NCBI RefSeq assembly: GCF_021440085.1
Contig: NZ_JAKCPW010000012.1
Span: forward strand, 62,001-126,000
Reading direction: 5' to 3'
From: Dyadobacter sp. CY261
GTDB taxonomy: Bacteria; Bacteroidota; Bacteroidia; Cytophagales; Spirosomataceae
Length of the DNA: 64,000 nt
The translations under genes and the position numbers were made by a program. The notes beneath the pieces are model-generated. The model was not told where the DNA came from and made no database searches. It saw only the letters and a program-made list of their open reading frames with translations. Positions 56,467 through 64,000 of this stretch are shown one piece after another. Each line of letters opens with the position of its first letter. The first letter of the stretch is position 1.

Positions 56467-57333
56467 ATGAAAGCACAATTCGAAGCGTTTCAGCCACTGC
56501 CAGCATCCTCTTTCCGTATTTTTGGCTATGAGGTGAAAGAATTCGATGCGCCCTGGCACTATCACCCAGAGTATGAATTGACCATCATTTTGCGAAGCGA
56601 AGGAATTCGCTATGTAGGCAACAGCATGGAAAGCTTTGAAGCCGGCGATCTGGTGTTGCTCGGGCCGAATCTTCCACATTGCTGGAAGAATGCGCCGGAT
56701 CATCCTGGGCCGGCCAGCTCCATTGTCGTTCAATGGCCCGCGGAATTTATGGGCGCAGGGTGGCTGGATGTTGAGGAATTTAAGTCGATCAGGCGTTTGT
56801 TGCAATTGGCTGGGCAGGGTATCCGGTTTAATCTCGAAGTGTCGGCGCGTGTAAAGCCCATGCTAGACGAAATGCTTGAAATGCAGCCGTTCACACGTTT
56901 GATGAAGTTTCTGGAAGTGCTCGAATTACTGGCCGGTGTAAAAAACATCCATTTTCTTTGCGAGCAGGGTTTTGCATATCCACTCAATTACGAGGATAAT
57001 CAGCGCATTAATACTGTTTACAATTACATCCGCGAGCATTATGGCGAACGTATTACACTCGCTACGCTTTCAGGATTGGTACATATGAGCGAGGAAGCGT
57101 TTTCACGTTTTTTCAGCAGGACCATGCAAAAACCGCTTTTTACCTTTCTGAACGAATACCGTATAAATATGGCCGCCAAATTGCTCATTGAAACCGATAT
57201 GCAGGTAGCCGAGGTCAGTTTTGCATGTGGTTATGATAGTCCACCCTTCTTTTTCAGGCAGTTCCGTAAATTCGGCGGCATGACCCCCGCCGCGTATCGC
57301 AAGCAATTCAGGAGTACGGAGACCGCAGGATAA
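56467..57333 (+). CDS. AraC-family transcriptional regulator
   Basis: This 288-residue protein has a cupin-like N-terminal sensor (DAPWHYHPEYELTIILRSEGIRYVGNSMESFEAGDLVLLGPNLPHCW) and two HTH units (about 185-280), the second ending FACGYDSPPFFFRQFRKFGGMTPAAYRKQF. The strong cupin His pattern resembles sugar- or small-molecule-responsive AraC proteins. It probably controls the divergent PhyH gene. No clear operator was found in the gap. Confidence 0.88.
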   Translation: MKAQFEAFQPLPASSFRIFGYEVKEFDAPWHYHPEYELTIILRSEGIRYVGNSMESFEAGDLVLLGPNLPHCWKNAPDHPGPASSIVVQWPAEFMGAGWLDVEEFKSIRRLLQLAGQGIRFNLEVSARVKPMLDEMLEMQPFTRLMKFLEVLELLAGVKNIHFLCEQGFAYPLNYEDNQRINTVYNYIREHYGERITLATLSGLVHMSEEAFSRFFSRTMQKPLFTFLNEYRINMAAKLLIETDMQVAEVSFACGYDSPPFFFRQFRKFGGMTPAAYRKQFRSTETAG

Positions 57334-57422
57334 TTGGTGATAGAACTAAGGTGAAAGTGCTTTTTCTTTTGGAATGGAAGCAATAGATTCGTGGCATCGA
57401 AAATCTAAACTCACACTGGAAA

Positions 57423-57620
57423 ATGGAAATAGCTGACTTGCTTTCGACCGCGATACTTATTGCCACAGGAGCTCTGATAGTCTTTAAATTAGGTCGTTTT
57501 TTGTTCAATCTCTTTTATGGAGATATTGTCCTGACCAATCCGAGGACCGGAAAGTCGGTCACTTTGGGTCGGCATCACCGAGACGGCCTTTCCCAGGAAA
57601 TTCAAGACGTGCTTGAATAA
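57423..57620 (+). CDS. small membrane protein of unknown function
   Basis: This 65-residue protein has an N-terminal hydrophobic helix (ADLLSTAILIATGALIVFKLG) and a soluble C-terminus with a TNPRTGKSVTLGRHHRDG stretch. I do not recognise the family. Its stop TAA shares its last base with the ATG of the next gene (TAATG), typical of coupled translation. The two genes may form a small envelope complex. Confidence 0.5.
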   Translation: MEIADLLSTAILIATGALIVFKLGRFLFNLFYGDIVLTNPRTGKSVTLGRHHRDGLSQEIQDVLE

Positions 57621-57994
57621 TGCCAGCGCGGCAAAAGCCTCCGATTCCCTATCCGAAGAGTAAAGCCATTGCTACGCTTACAACGGCCTTTAGCGCTATC
57701 ATTTACAAATTTCCTGACGGGAGAATCAAAGAAATCCTGTTGGTTTCGGTAGGCTTGATAGCTTATTTTACTTACGATAGTTTTGTGATAGTCAAACGCT
57801 TCGTTCTGCACGAAGTTAGCAGCTGGATTTCACTTAGTATTACTGAAAAAAGGGTAGGGAAATACGTCCACGAACTGGAAATTGAGCTTAGGTCTCCCAA
57901 TACATCTTCTGAGCGACTTTGCGAGATCAAAAGTGAAATAAAGCGATATCGCGACCAGTTGGCCAGCCAGCGGTTTGAAAGCCTGAAAGGATAG
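57620..57994 (+). CDS. small membrane-associated protein of unknown function
   Basis: This 124-residue protein has a hydrophobic segment near 45-65 (EILLVSVGLIAYFTY) and a charged, coiled-coil-like C-terminus (GKYVHELEIELRSPNTSSERLCEIKSEIKRYRDQL). It begins within the stop of the preceding gene. There is no recognised domain. It could be a transmembrane partner of the 65-residue protein. Confidence 0.5.
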   Translation: MPARQKPPIPYPKSKAIATLTTAFSAIIYKFPDGRIKEILLVSVGLIAYFTYDSFVIVKRFVLHEVSSWISLSITEKRVGKYVHELEIELRSPNTSSERLCEIKSEIKRYRDQLASQRFESLKG

Positions 57995-58140
57995 GAACAG
58001 ACGCGCATTCTACTGCCTTTAAATCCCTTCATTTCTATTTTCCGAGTAAATACTTAAAAAAAAGTGCTTAGACCAGTAGTAAACTTGGGTTAAGTACCTG
58101 TAATCTGTATATCCATTTCCTAAATCAAATAATCACGTAC

Positions 58141-59604
58141 ATGGAAAAAAAGAATACCGTTCAAGAGCAGCCTTCTTCTTCGCGGAGGGATTTCATTAAA
58201 GCAGCCGCAGGTACGGCAGCAGGTGTGATGATCGTTCCCCGCCACGTGCTGGGCAAAGGATATGTGGCACCCAGCGACAAGCTGACTGTGGCAGGAGTGG
58301 GTGTAGGCGGAAAAGGAACTTCCGACATCGCCAATTTCTTCAAAAGCGGTAAGGCCAATATCGGCTACCTGTGCGATGTGGACGACAGACGTGCAGCGAC
58401 CTCCGTTAAAAATTTCCCTCAGGCCAAATACTATAAAGACTGGCGGGAAATGTTCGAAAAAGAAGCCAAAAACTTTGACGCTGTATCGGTGTCAACACCC
58501 GACCACACTCACGCGGTAGTGGCTATGGCAGCAATGCAGCTAGGCAAGCACGTGTATGTGCAGAAACCGATGACGCACGATATTTTCGAGGCGCGCATGC
58601 TCACGGAAGCTGCCGCCAAATACAAGGTAGTAACCCAAATGGGTAACCAGGGCTCATCCGGCGATGGCGTACGCCAGTTGCACGAATGGTATGATGCCGG
58701 TGTGATCGGGAATGTGCATTCGGTGTATATCTGGACCAACCGGCCCATCTGGCCGCAAGGTATTCCCTGGCCAACCGAAAAGCCTGCCGTACCGTCGGAG
58801 CTTGACTGGAACCTGTGGCTGGGTACCGCGCCGTACAAAGACTATGTGGACAACCTGATCCCGGGAAGCTGGCGTGGATGGTGGGATTATGGAACCGGCG
58901 CATTAGGTGACCTTGGTTGCCACCTGATGGAAGCTCCATTCCGCATTCTGGACCTTAAATATGCCGTAGACATGCAGGCCAGCGTTGGCAGCGTGTTCAC
59001 TGCGTTTGGTAAACGCGGTATTTTCCCTGATAGCTGCCCACCGTCGAGCCACGCCACGCTCACGTTTCCTAAAACATCTAAAACCAAAGGACAGGTAACG
59101 ATGCACTGGATGGATGGCGGTATCAAACCCGAACGTCCGGAAGAACTTGGCCCGAACGAGTTGTTTGGAGACGGTAACAGCGGTATTCTGTTCGTGGGTA
59201 CAAAAGGCAAGATGATGGCCAGCGAATATGCGGCCAATCCGCGCCTGCTGCCGCTTTCGCGTATGGAGGAAGTGAAAGTGAAACAGAAATTCGCACGCGT
59301 GCCTGGCTCGGCAGAGGGCCATTATGCACAGTGGGTGGAAGGATGTATCGCCGGTTACGGTAAGATGGAACTGAGCTCGTCGTTTGAAAAAGCTGGGCCG
59401 CTGACTGAGGCAATCCTGATGGCGAACCTGGCCATTCGCGGTGCTGATATGCCAAAAGCGCGTGCAACTGGTAACGGTTTCGACTATCCGGGCTCGAACC
59501 TGAAAATGTTGTGGGATGCCCAAAATATGAAAGTGACCAACTTCGACGAAGTCAATCAATGGGTGAAACGCAGCTACCGTGAAGGCTGGAGCCTGGGTGT
59601 TTGA
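58141..59604 (+). CDS. exported Gfo/Idh/MocA-family oxidoreductase
   Basis: This 487-residue protein has a Tat signal (SSRRDFIKAAAGTAAGVMIV) and a Rossmann domain with the dinucleotide motif GVGVGGKGTSD (about 52-62). The family EKP-like VQKPMTHD and a C-terminal alpha/beta domain follow. Tat export suggests a folded cofactor-containing enzyme in the periplasm. These proteins oxidise or reduce sugars, or act as NAD-dependent glycosidases. A good terminator follows, so it is transcribed alone. Confidence 0.9.
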   Translation: MEKKNTVQEQPSSSRRDFIKAAAGTAAGVMIVPRHVLGKGYVAPSDKLTVAGVGVGGKGTSDIANFFKSGKANIGYLCDVDDRRAATSVKNFPQAKYYKDWREMFEKEAKNFDAVSVSTPDHTHAVVAMAAMQLGKHVYVQKPMTHDIFEARMLTEAAAKYKVVTQMGNQGSSGDGVRQLHEWYDAGVIGNVHSVYIWTNRPIWPQGIPWPTEKPAVPSELDWNLWLGTAPYKDYVDNLIPGSWRGWWDYGTGALGDLGCHLMEAPFRILDLKYAVDMQASVGSVFTAFGKRGIFPDSCPPSSHATLTFPKTSKTKGQVTMHWMDGGIKPERPEELGPNELFGDGNSGILFVGTKGKMMASEYAANPRLLPLSRMEEVKVKQKFARVPGSAEGHYAQWVEGCIAGYGKMELSSSFEKAGPLTEAILMANLAIRGADMPKARATGNGFDYPGSNLKMLWDAQNMKVTNFDEVNQWVKRSYREGWSLGV

Positions 59605-59632
59605 TCGGTATGATAGATTGCTTACATTACTA

Positions 59633-59667
59633 AAATACCCTCTGCGAAAGCAGTAGGGTATTTTTTT
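59633..59667 (+). terminator. intrinsic terminator
   Basis: AAATACCCT (59633-59641) pairs perfectly with AGGGTATTT (59655-59663), and the right arm continues into a T run. It ends the first oxidoreductase gene. The spacer to 59874 shows no other feature. Confidence 0.9.
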
Positions 59668-59873
59668 GCTAGAACCGTGAGCGCTTTTTTGCATTGTCAT
59701 GAATAATTTTCACGGCACAGGCAGCAATCGTTTCTCGCAGGCGATAGCCTTTACCGTGAAATTCTTCGTATTTCATTTGCTGACTGACATTTTTCGCAAC
59801 ATTCCTTATTTAGAATGGACTGCTGAAAGGTTGTCGGGGCCTGGTAACCATTTGGCTGCGGCCGTTTTAATGC

Positions 59874-61181
59874 ATGTATTTAAGAAAAAGTATTTCAAAA
59901 ATTATCTCAACAAGCGTATCCGCTGTGTGGGCTTTTACGGTTTCGGCCCAAAATACCGAATTATATGCCCCCACAGTCACGCCCGACCGCATTGTGCTTA
60001 ACGTTACAGTCGATCCATCGACTTCAATGGCGGTCAACTGGCGGACTGCCGGAGCCGCATCGGAAAGTTTTGCAGAAATCGCGGTCGCAGAGGCCGATCC
60101 GAGGTTTGTCTCGAAGGCCAAACGGTTCAAAGCCAAAACCGAGAAACTGATTTGGGAGGACACGCCGACCGCGAATTACCACTCGGTGATCTTCGAAAAG
60201 CTGCAACCCGGTACCAAATACGCGTACCGCGTAGGCGCGGAGCCGGGATGGAGCGAATGGATCCACTTTACAACGGCGGGTACACGCGATCAGAAGCTGT
60301 CGTTCATTTATTATGGTGATGTACAAGTAAATATCTCGTCGCTGTGGTCGCGCGTGGCGCGCGAGGCATACGCAAAGGCGCCCGATGCGCGCCTGGCCAT
60401 TTACGCGGGCGATCTTATCAACAAGGCCAACCGTGATGTGGAGTGGGGGGACTGGTTTCGGGGCGGTAGTTTTATTCATTCCATGATCCCCGCATTCCCG
60501 ACGCCCGGTAATCACGACCATTTCGACACGCCGGAGGGCATCAATACGACGTCCGTATTCTGGCGGCCTCAGTTTACATTGCCCGAAAATGGCCCGAAAG
60601 GCCTAGAAGAAACCTGCTATTATTCGGATATTCAGGGTGTGAGGTTCATTTCGTTAAACTCAGACCAGGTGGATGTTTCGGAAAAATGGACGCAGGTCCA
60701 GAAAGAATGGCTGGAAGGAATCTTGCAGATCAACCCGAATAAATGGACGGTGATCACTTTCCATCATCCGATTTTTTCACCCAAAACCACTCGCGACAAT
60801 ATCCGCATGCGCGAGACTTTCAAACCATTGTTCGATCAGTACAAAGTAGATCTTGTATTGCAGGGGCATGACCACACCTACGCCCGTGGCATGGCCCATA
60901 TTCCGATGAAGGAAAAAGGTGCGCAGTCAGGGACGATGTATGTAGTGTCGGTGAGCGGCCCGAAAATGACCGATTCAAATATCGAGCGCGCAGCCTGGAT
61001 GGACCGTTCGGCGATTTACACCCAACTTTTTCATGTAGTAAATGTGCAGGGCGAGAAGCTTTCATTTGATACTTATACCGCTACCGGTGAACTATACGAC
61101 GCATTTGATTTGATCAAACAAAAAGGAAAGACCAACCGCATCCTCGAACGAATCCCGACAAACATAACCGAGCGCCGCTAA
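59874..61181 (+). CDS. purple-acid-phosphatase-like metallophosphoesterase
   Basis: This 435-residue protein has a signal peptide (cleaved near VSAQ), an N-terminal fibronectin-like domain (about 35-135, PGTKYAYRVG) and a metallophosphoesterase domain. The motifs are in order: YYGDVQ, YAGDLINK, TPGNHDHFD, FHHPIF and QGHDHTYARG. It hydrolyses phosphomonoesters in the periplasm with a dinuclear metal centre. It leads a plus-strand run of four genes. Confidence 0.9.
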   Translation: MYLRKSISKIISTSVSAVWAFTVSAQNTELYAPTVTPDRIVLNVTVDPSTSMAVNWRTAGAASESFAEIAVAEADPRFVSKAKRFKAKTEKLIWEDTPTANYHSVIFEKLQPGTKYAYRVGAEPGWSEWIHFTTAGTRDQKLSFIYYGDVQVNISSLWSRVAREAYAKAPDARLAIYAGDLINKANRDVEWGDWFRGGSFIHSMIPAFPTPGNHDHFDTPEGINTTSVFWRPQFTLPENGPKGLEETCYYSDIQGVRFISLNSDQVDVSEKWTQVQKEWLEGILQINPNKWTVITFHHPIFSPKTTRDNIRMRETFKPLFDQYKVDLVLQGHDHTYARGMAHIPMKEKGAQSGTMYVVSVSGPKMTDSNIERAAWMDRSAIYTQLFHVVNVQGEKLSFDTYTATGELYDAFDLIKQKGKTNRILERIPTNITERR

Positions 61182-61223
61182 CGACCTCTGGCGACCACCT
61201 GACAACTCCCGACCAACATTCCC

Positions 61224-62150
61224 ATGAAACGCATTGCCCTGTTTGCATTATCCGGTTTACTTGGTGCCTCGCTGCTGCTGGCCCTACACCCGCCGATAGC
61301 GGAAGAATTCCCCGCCGAAATTATCAAATTCAAGGCTTATGCAGGTAACCCGCTGTTCGAAGGCACGGGCGATTCGAAAACCTGGGACGAAAAGATCCGC
61401 GAACGTGGCTACATTCTCCGCGAGGGTAATAAATATTACATGTGGTACACCGGCTACACCAAAGCCACCGGCGACGATATCAAATACCTGGGCCTCGCTA
61501 CTTCCGAGGATGGCCTGAAATGGACACGCTATGCGAAAAACCCTATTCATACAACATTATGGGTGGAAGATATGTGTGTGTTGAAAGACGGTAATACTTA
61601 TTACATGTTTGCCGAAGGCAAGGACGACATCGCGCATTTGCTCACGTCCACCGACCGTATTAACTGGAAGGACCAGGGTGCCATCAATATCCGGCTTAAA
61701 GACGGCTCGCCCATGAGCGAAGGCCCTTACGGCACGCCCACTATTTGGAAAGAAAAGGGCATCTGGTATCTGTTTTACGAACGAAACGACGCGGCTGTGT
61801 GGTTGGCAACCAGTAAGGACCTGAAAATATGGACGAACGTGCAGGACGAGCCAGTCCTCGACGCCGGTCCGGAAAAATACGACGCATTTGCCGTCGCATT
61901 CAACAAGGTGATCCTGCATAAAGGCCTTTATTATGCCTATTACCACGCATCTGCATTCAAAGACTGGCGCGAATGGACAATGAACGTGGCCGTTTCCAAA
62001 GACCTCGTTCATTGGAAAAAATACGAAGGCAACCCCATCTTAGGCAGCGACTCGTCGAGCGGTTTCCCGGTATTCGACGGCAAGCAATACCGCTTTTACA
62101 CCATGCACCCCGATGTGCGGGTTTATTTTCCTGAAAAACCTGGGAGATAA
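61224..62150 (+). CDS. exported five-bladed beta-propeller glycosidase-like protein
   Basis: This 308-residue protein has a signal peptide and repeated strands typical of GH43/GH32-like propellers (GNPLF, YYMWYTGYT, LGLATSEDGLKWTR, GTPTIWKEKGIWYLFYER, AYYHASAF, NPILGSDSS). The usual acidic trio cannot be assigned with certainty, so it may hydrolyse arabinose- or fructose-type glycans or only bind sugars. It begins 42 bases after the phosphatase stop and is probably cotranscribed with it. Confidence 0.75.
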   Translation: MKRIALFALSGLLGASLLLALHPPIAEEFPAEIIKFKAYAGNPLFEGTGDSKTWDEKIRERGYILREGNKYYMWYTGYTKATGDDIKYLGLATSEDGLKWTRYAKNPIHTTLWVEDMCVLKDGNTYYMFAEGKDDIAHLLTSTDRINWKDQGAINIRLKDGSPMSEGPYGTPTIWKEKGIWYLFYERNDAAVWLATSKDLKIWTNVQDEPVLDAGPEKYDAFAVAFNKVILHKGLYYAYYHASAFKDWREWTMNVAVSKDLVHWKKYEGNPILGSDSSSGFPVFDGKQYRFYTMHPDVRVYFPEKPGR

Positions 62151-62249
62151 GTTGGTAAGAGACATGCAACATTGCATTTGCGGACCTAGATCAAATTCAT
62201 GATTTTTTCTCTATTAGATTCATTTTCAATCCAACTAAAATTATCTACA

Positions 62250-62271
62250 TTTACGGGCACGTGCCCGTAAA
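62250..62271. promoter_or_regulatory. perfect palindromic operator before oxidoreductase gene
   Basis: TTTACGGGCAC is followed directly by its exact reverse complement, a 22-base perfect palindrome with a central CG, typical of LacI-family operators. Its left end overlaps a TACATTTA promoter-like box (62246-62253), and it lies 23 bases before the ATG. A repressor bound here would block the oxidoreductase and ApbE genes. No LacI gene is in the window. Confidence 0.7.
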
Positions 62272-62294
62272 TATTCCTTAACCTATTCTGACCC

Positions 62295-63515
62295 ATGATC
62301 CAACCACCTACATCCAGAAGAGACTTTATCACAACAGGCCTTGCTGCTGTGGCAGGTGCTGGTCTGTCGGCCGCTTTTACACCGGCATTCGCCGTAACCG
62401 TCCGTCCGGCCGACAAGATCCGCCTCGGCATTATCGGAACAGGCTCGCGCGGTGCGGGCCTGGCGACGCTGATTCGGGAAATAACGGATTACGACCTGGT
62501 CGCTTGTTGTGACATTATTCCGGAAAACCTGCAAAAAGGGTTAAGTTTGGCCTCGGCGAACGCCAAAGGTTACACCGATTACCGCAAGCTGCTCGACGAC
62601 AAGTCAATAGACGCCGTCGTGATCGCCACGCCTTTATACCTGCATTATCCCATGGCCGTAGCCGCATTGCAAGCCGGAAAGCACATTTACCTCGAAAAAT
62701 CAATGACCTACGATATTACGCAGGCGATTGATCTCGTGAAGAAAGTAAAGGCCTCGGGCCTCGTGTTTCAGGTTGGCTACCAGTATCGCTACTATGGTTT
62801 GTACCACCGGGTGAAGGAAATCATGAAAGAAAACTGGCTGGGTAAGATCACCCATTTCGAATGCCAGTACAACCGCAATTCCAATTGGCGTTTCCCGGTA
62901 AAGGACCCGAAAATGGAGCGGGCAATCAACTGGCGTATGTACCGCGAATATTGCGGTGGCCCGTTGTCGGAGCTTTGTGCGCATGAGATCGATGTCGTCA
63001 ATTACTTGACAGACAGCCGTCCCGTGAAAGTGGTGGGCTTGGGAGGCATCAACTATTGGAAAGATGGCCGCGATACTTACGACAACATCCGCACGGTGTA
63101 CGAATATCCTAACGGCGTAAAGGCGAGCGTAACTTCTGTGCTTTCCAACGCGTATAATGGATACAGCATCCGCATTCTGGGCGATAAAGCGACAGTCGAG
63201 ATCCTTCGTGACAAGGCATTTATTTATCCTGAAAGTACCAACAATGCCAAAGGCGTGGTAGACGGCGTTACCGGGGCAACCATTGCTGTTACGACTCAGG
63301 GAAAAGGTGTCGAGGTAAAATTTGGCAAGCCGGGAGAAGCCGAACTCGAACCGACGGTTTTCGCGCTGAAAGACTTTGCTGAATGCGTAAAAAATAAAAA
63401 AGAGCCGACTTCGAACGTCGAAACCGGCCGCGATGGCTCCATTGCGATCCATATGGGCAATGCGGCCGCCGATACGGAAAAAGTACAATACTGGAAACCT
63501 GAATATTCCGCATGA
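62295..63515 (+). CDS. exported Gfo/Idh/MocA-family oxidoreductase
   Basis: This 406-residue protein has a Tat-like signal (SRRDFITTGLAAVAGAGLSAAF) and a Rossmann motif GIIGTGSRGAG (about 49-59). The catalytic-region ATPLYLHYPMAVAALQAGKHIYLEKSMTYD contains the family EKS/EKP Lys. A C-terminal domain follows. The palindrome upstream suggests control by a sugar-responsive repressor. Its stop overlaps the ApbE start (ATGA). Confidence 0.9.
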   Translation: MIQPPTSRRDFITTGLAAVAGAGLSAAFTPAFAVTVRPADKIRLGIIGTGSRGAGLATLIREITDYDLVACCDIIPENLQKGLSLASANAKGYTDYRKLLDDKSIDAVVIATPLYLHYPMAVAALQAGKHIYLEKSMTYDITQAIDLVKKVKASGLVFQVGYQYRYYGLYHRVKEIMKENWLGKITHFECQYNRNSNWRFPVKDPKMERAINWRMYREYCGGPLSELCAHEIDVVNYLTDSRPVKVVGLGGINYWKDGRDTYDNIRTVYEYPNGVKASVTSVLSNAYNGYSIRILGDKATVEILRDKAFIYPESTNNAKGVVDGVTGATIAVTTQGKGVEVKFGKPGEAELEPTVFALKDFAECVKNKKEPTSNVETGRDGSIAIHMGNAAADTEKVQYWKPEYSA

Positions 63516-64000
63516 TGAAACAAAAGGCATATTCCACATGGCTTGCCGCATTAGCAATATGCCTTTTTAATATTGCATCACGGCCCGGTGGTGCCCTGAA
63601 AACCTTCCGGATCAACGGTCGGGCGCAGGGGACTACTTACGCCGTCACCTATTATGCCGAACGGGAGGCCGTTTCGCAAACACAAACCGATAGCATTTTT
63701 AAAAGCCTCGACGCGTCATTGTCCATTTATCAGCCCGGCTCGTTGATCAATACTTTCAATGCATCGCGGGAAGGTGTTGAAATGGATTTGCATCTCAGCC
63801 GCGTTGTTGAGCGGTCGATGCAGATTTATAAGCAAACAGGTGGGTTGTTTGATATTACCGTGTACCCGCTTGTTAATGCTTGGGGCTTTGGTACCAAAGA
63901 CGAAGATGGGCTTCCCGACAGCGCTGCCATCCGGCGAATTTTGCCCTGTGTGGGTTCAGTGAATTTGCAGACCAGCGGGAATAGCCTGGTCAAATCGAAT
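63512..64000 (+). CDS. apbE: FAD:protein FMN transferase ApbE (partial)
   Basis: The frame starts at ATG 63512 (or the next codon) and runs off the right edge after 163 codons. A signal sequence (MKQKAYSTWLAALAICLFNIASRPGGA) is followed by the ApbE domain: RINGRAQGTTYAVTYY, SIFKSLDASLSIYQPGSLINTFN and GGLFDITVYPLVNAWGFG. ApbE attaches FMN to periplasmic or membrane flavoproteins. It is translationally coupled to the oxidoreductase. The C-terminus is outside the window. Confidence 0.88.
   Translation, partial: MMKQKAYSTWLAALAICLFNIASRPGGALKTFRINGRAQGTTYAVTYYAEREAVSQTQTDSIFKSLDASLSIYQPGSLINTFNASREGVEMDLHLSRVVERSMQIYKQTGGLFDITVYPLVNAWGFGTKDEDGLPDSAAIRRILPCVGSVNLQTSGNSLVKSN

Overview
The window looks like chromosomal DNA of a Bacteroidota bacterium of the order Cytophagales, possibly Dyadobacter or a close relative (the genus is inference). 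The evidence is a SusC/SusD pair, a DUF4374 lipoprotein beside a TonB-dependent receptor, an ABC permease fused to an M1 aminopeptidase, LytS/LytTR signalling, promoters of the TAnnTTTG type, and few Shine-Dalgarno sites. No rRNA, tRNA, CRISPR array, transposase or integrase was recognised.

Layout. 1-6287 is the end of an extracellular contractile injection system (eCIS) locus: the C-terminus of a tape-measure-like protein, a 1189-residue DUF4157 protein, a second probable cargo with a caspase-like His/Cys pair, and the AAA+ ATPase. 6466-8600 holds a Cys-rich membrane protein and a tyrosinase. 4755-4818 and 8620-8866 hold fold-back mosaics of seven-base units. 9214-13861 is an iron-type TonB receptor, a DUF4374 lipoprotein and an AraC regulator. 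13949-21868 carries DinB, an FG-GAP/UnbV protein, RsgA, a TonB-C-like protein and lipoproteins. 21865-23219 is one gene split by an apparent frameshift. 23406-30708 is a small SusCD locus with an unknown secreted protein that contains an internal duplication.

30912-41835 holds a nitronate monooxygenase, an HD protein, an AraC regulator, an ABC exporter/aminopeptidase system divergent from a LytS/LytTR pair, a small protein and an HxlR regulator. 42095-45752 is a D-glucarate/galactarate pathway (aldolase, GntP permease, dehydratase) in which the expected tartronate-semialdehyde reductase survives only as a remnant of about 30 codons. 45759-49286 holds a TIM-barrel isomerase, a carboxylesterase and a GNAT/HTH pair that resembles a toxin-antitoxin module.

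49501-64000 holds a phospholipase C, a large SGNH/propeller/HEAT/cupredoxin fusion, PhyH with a divergent AraC regulator, two coupled small membrane genes, two exported Gfo/Idh/MocA oxidoreductases, a purple-acid-phosphatase-like enzyme, a five-bladed-propeller glycosidase-like protein, and an ApbE gene cut by the right edge. A perfect 22-base palindrome sits in front of the second oxidoreductase.

The most unusual material is the eCIS cargo pair, which shares an N-terminal KPFFQ element; the seven-base fold-back mosaics; the garR remnant; and the frameshifted PKD-like gene.
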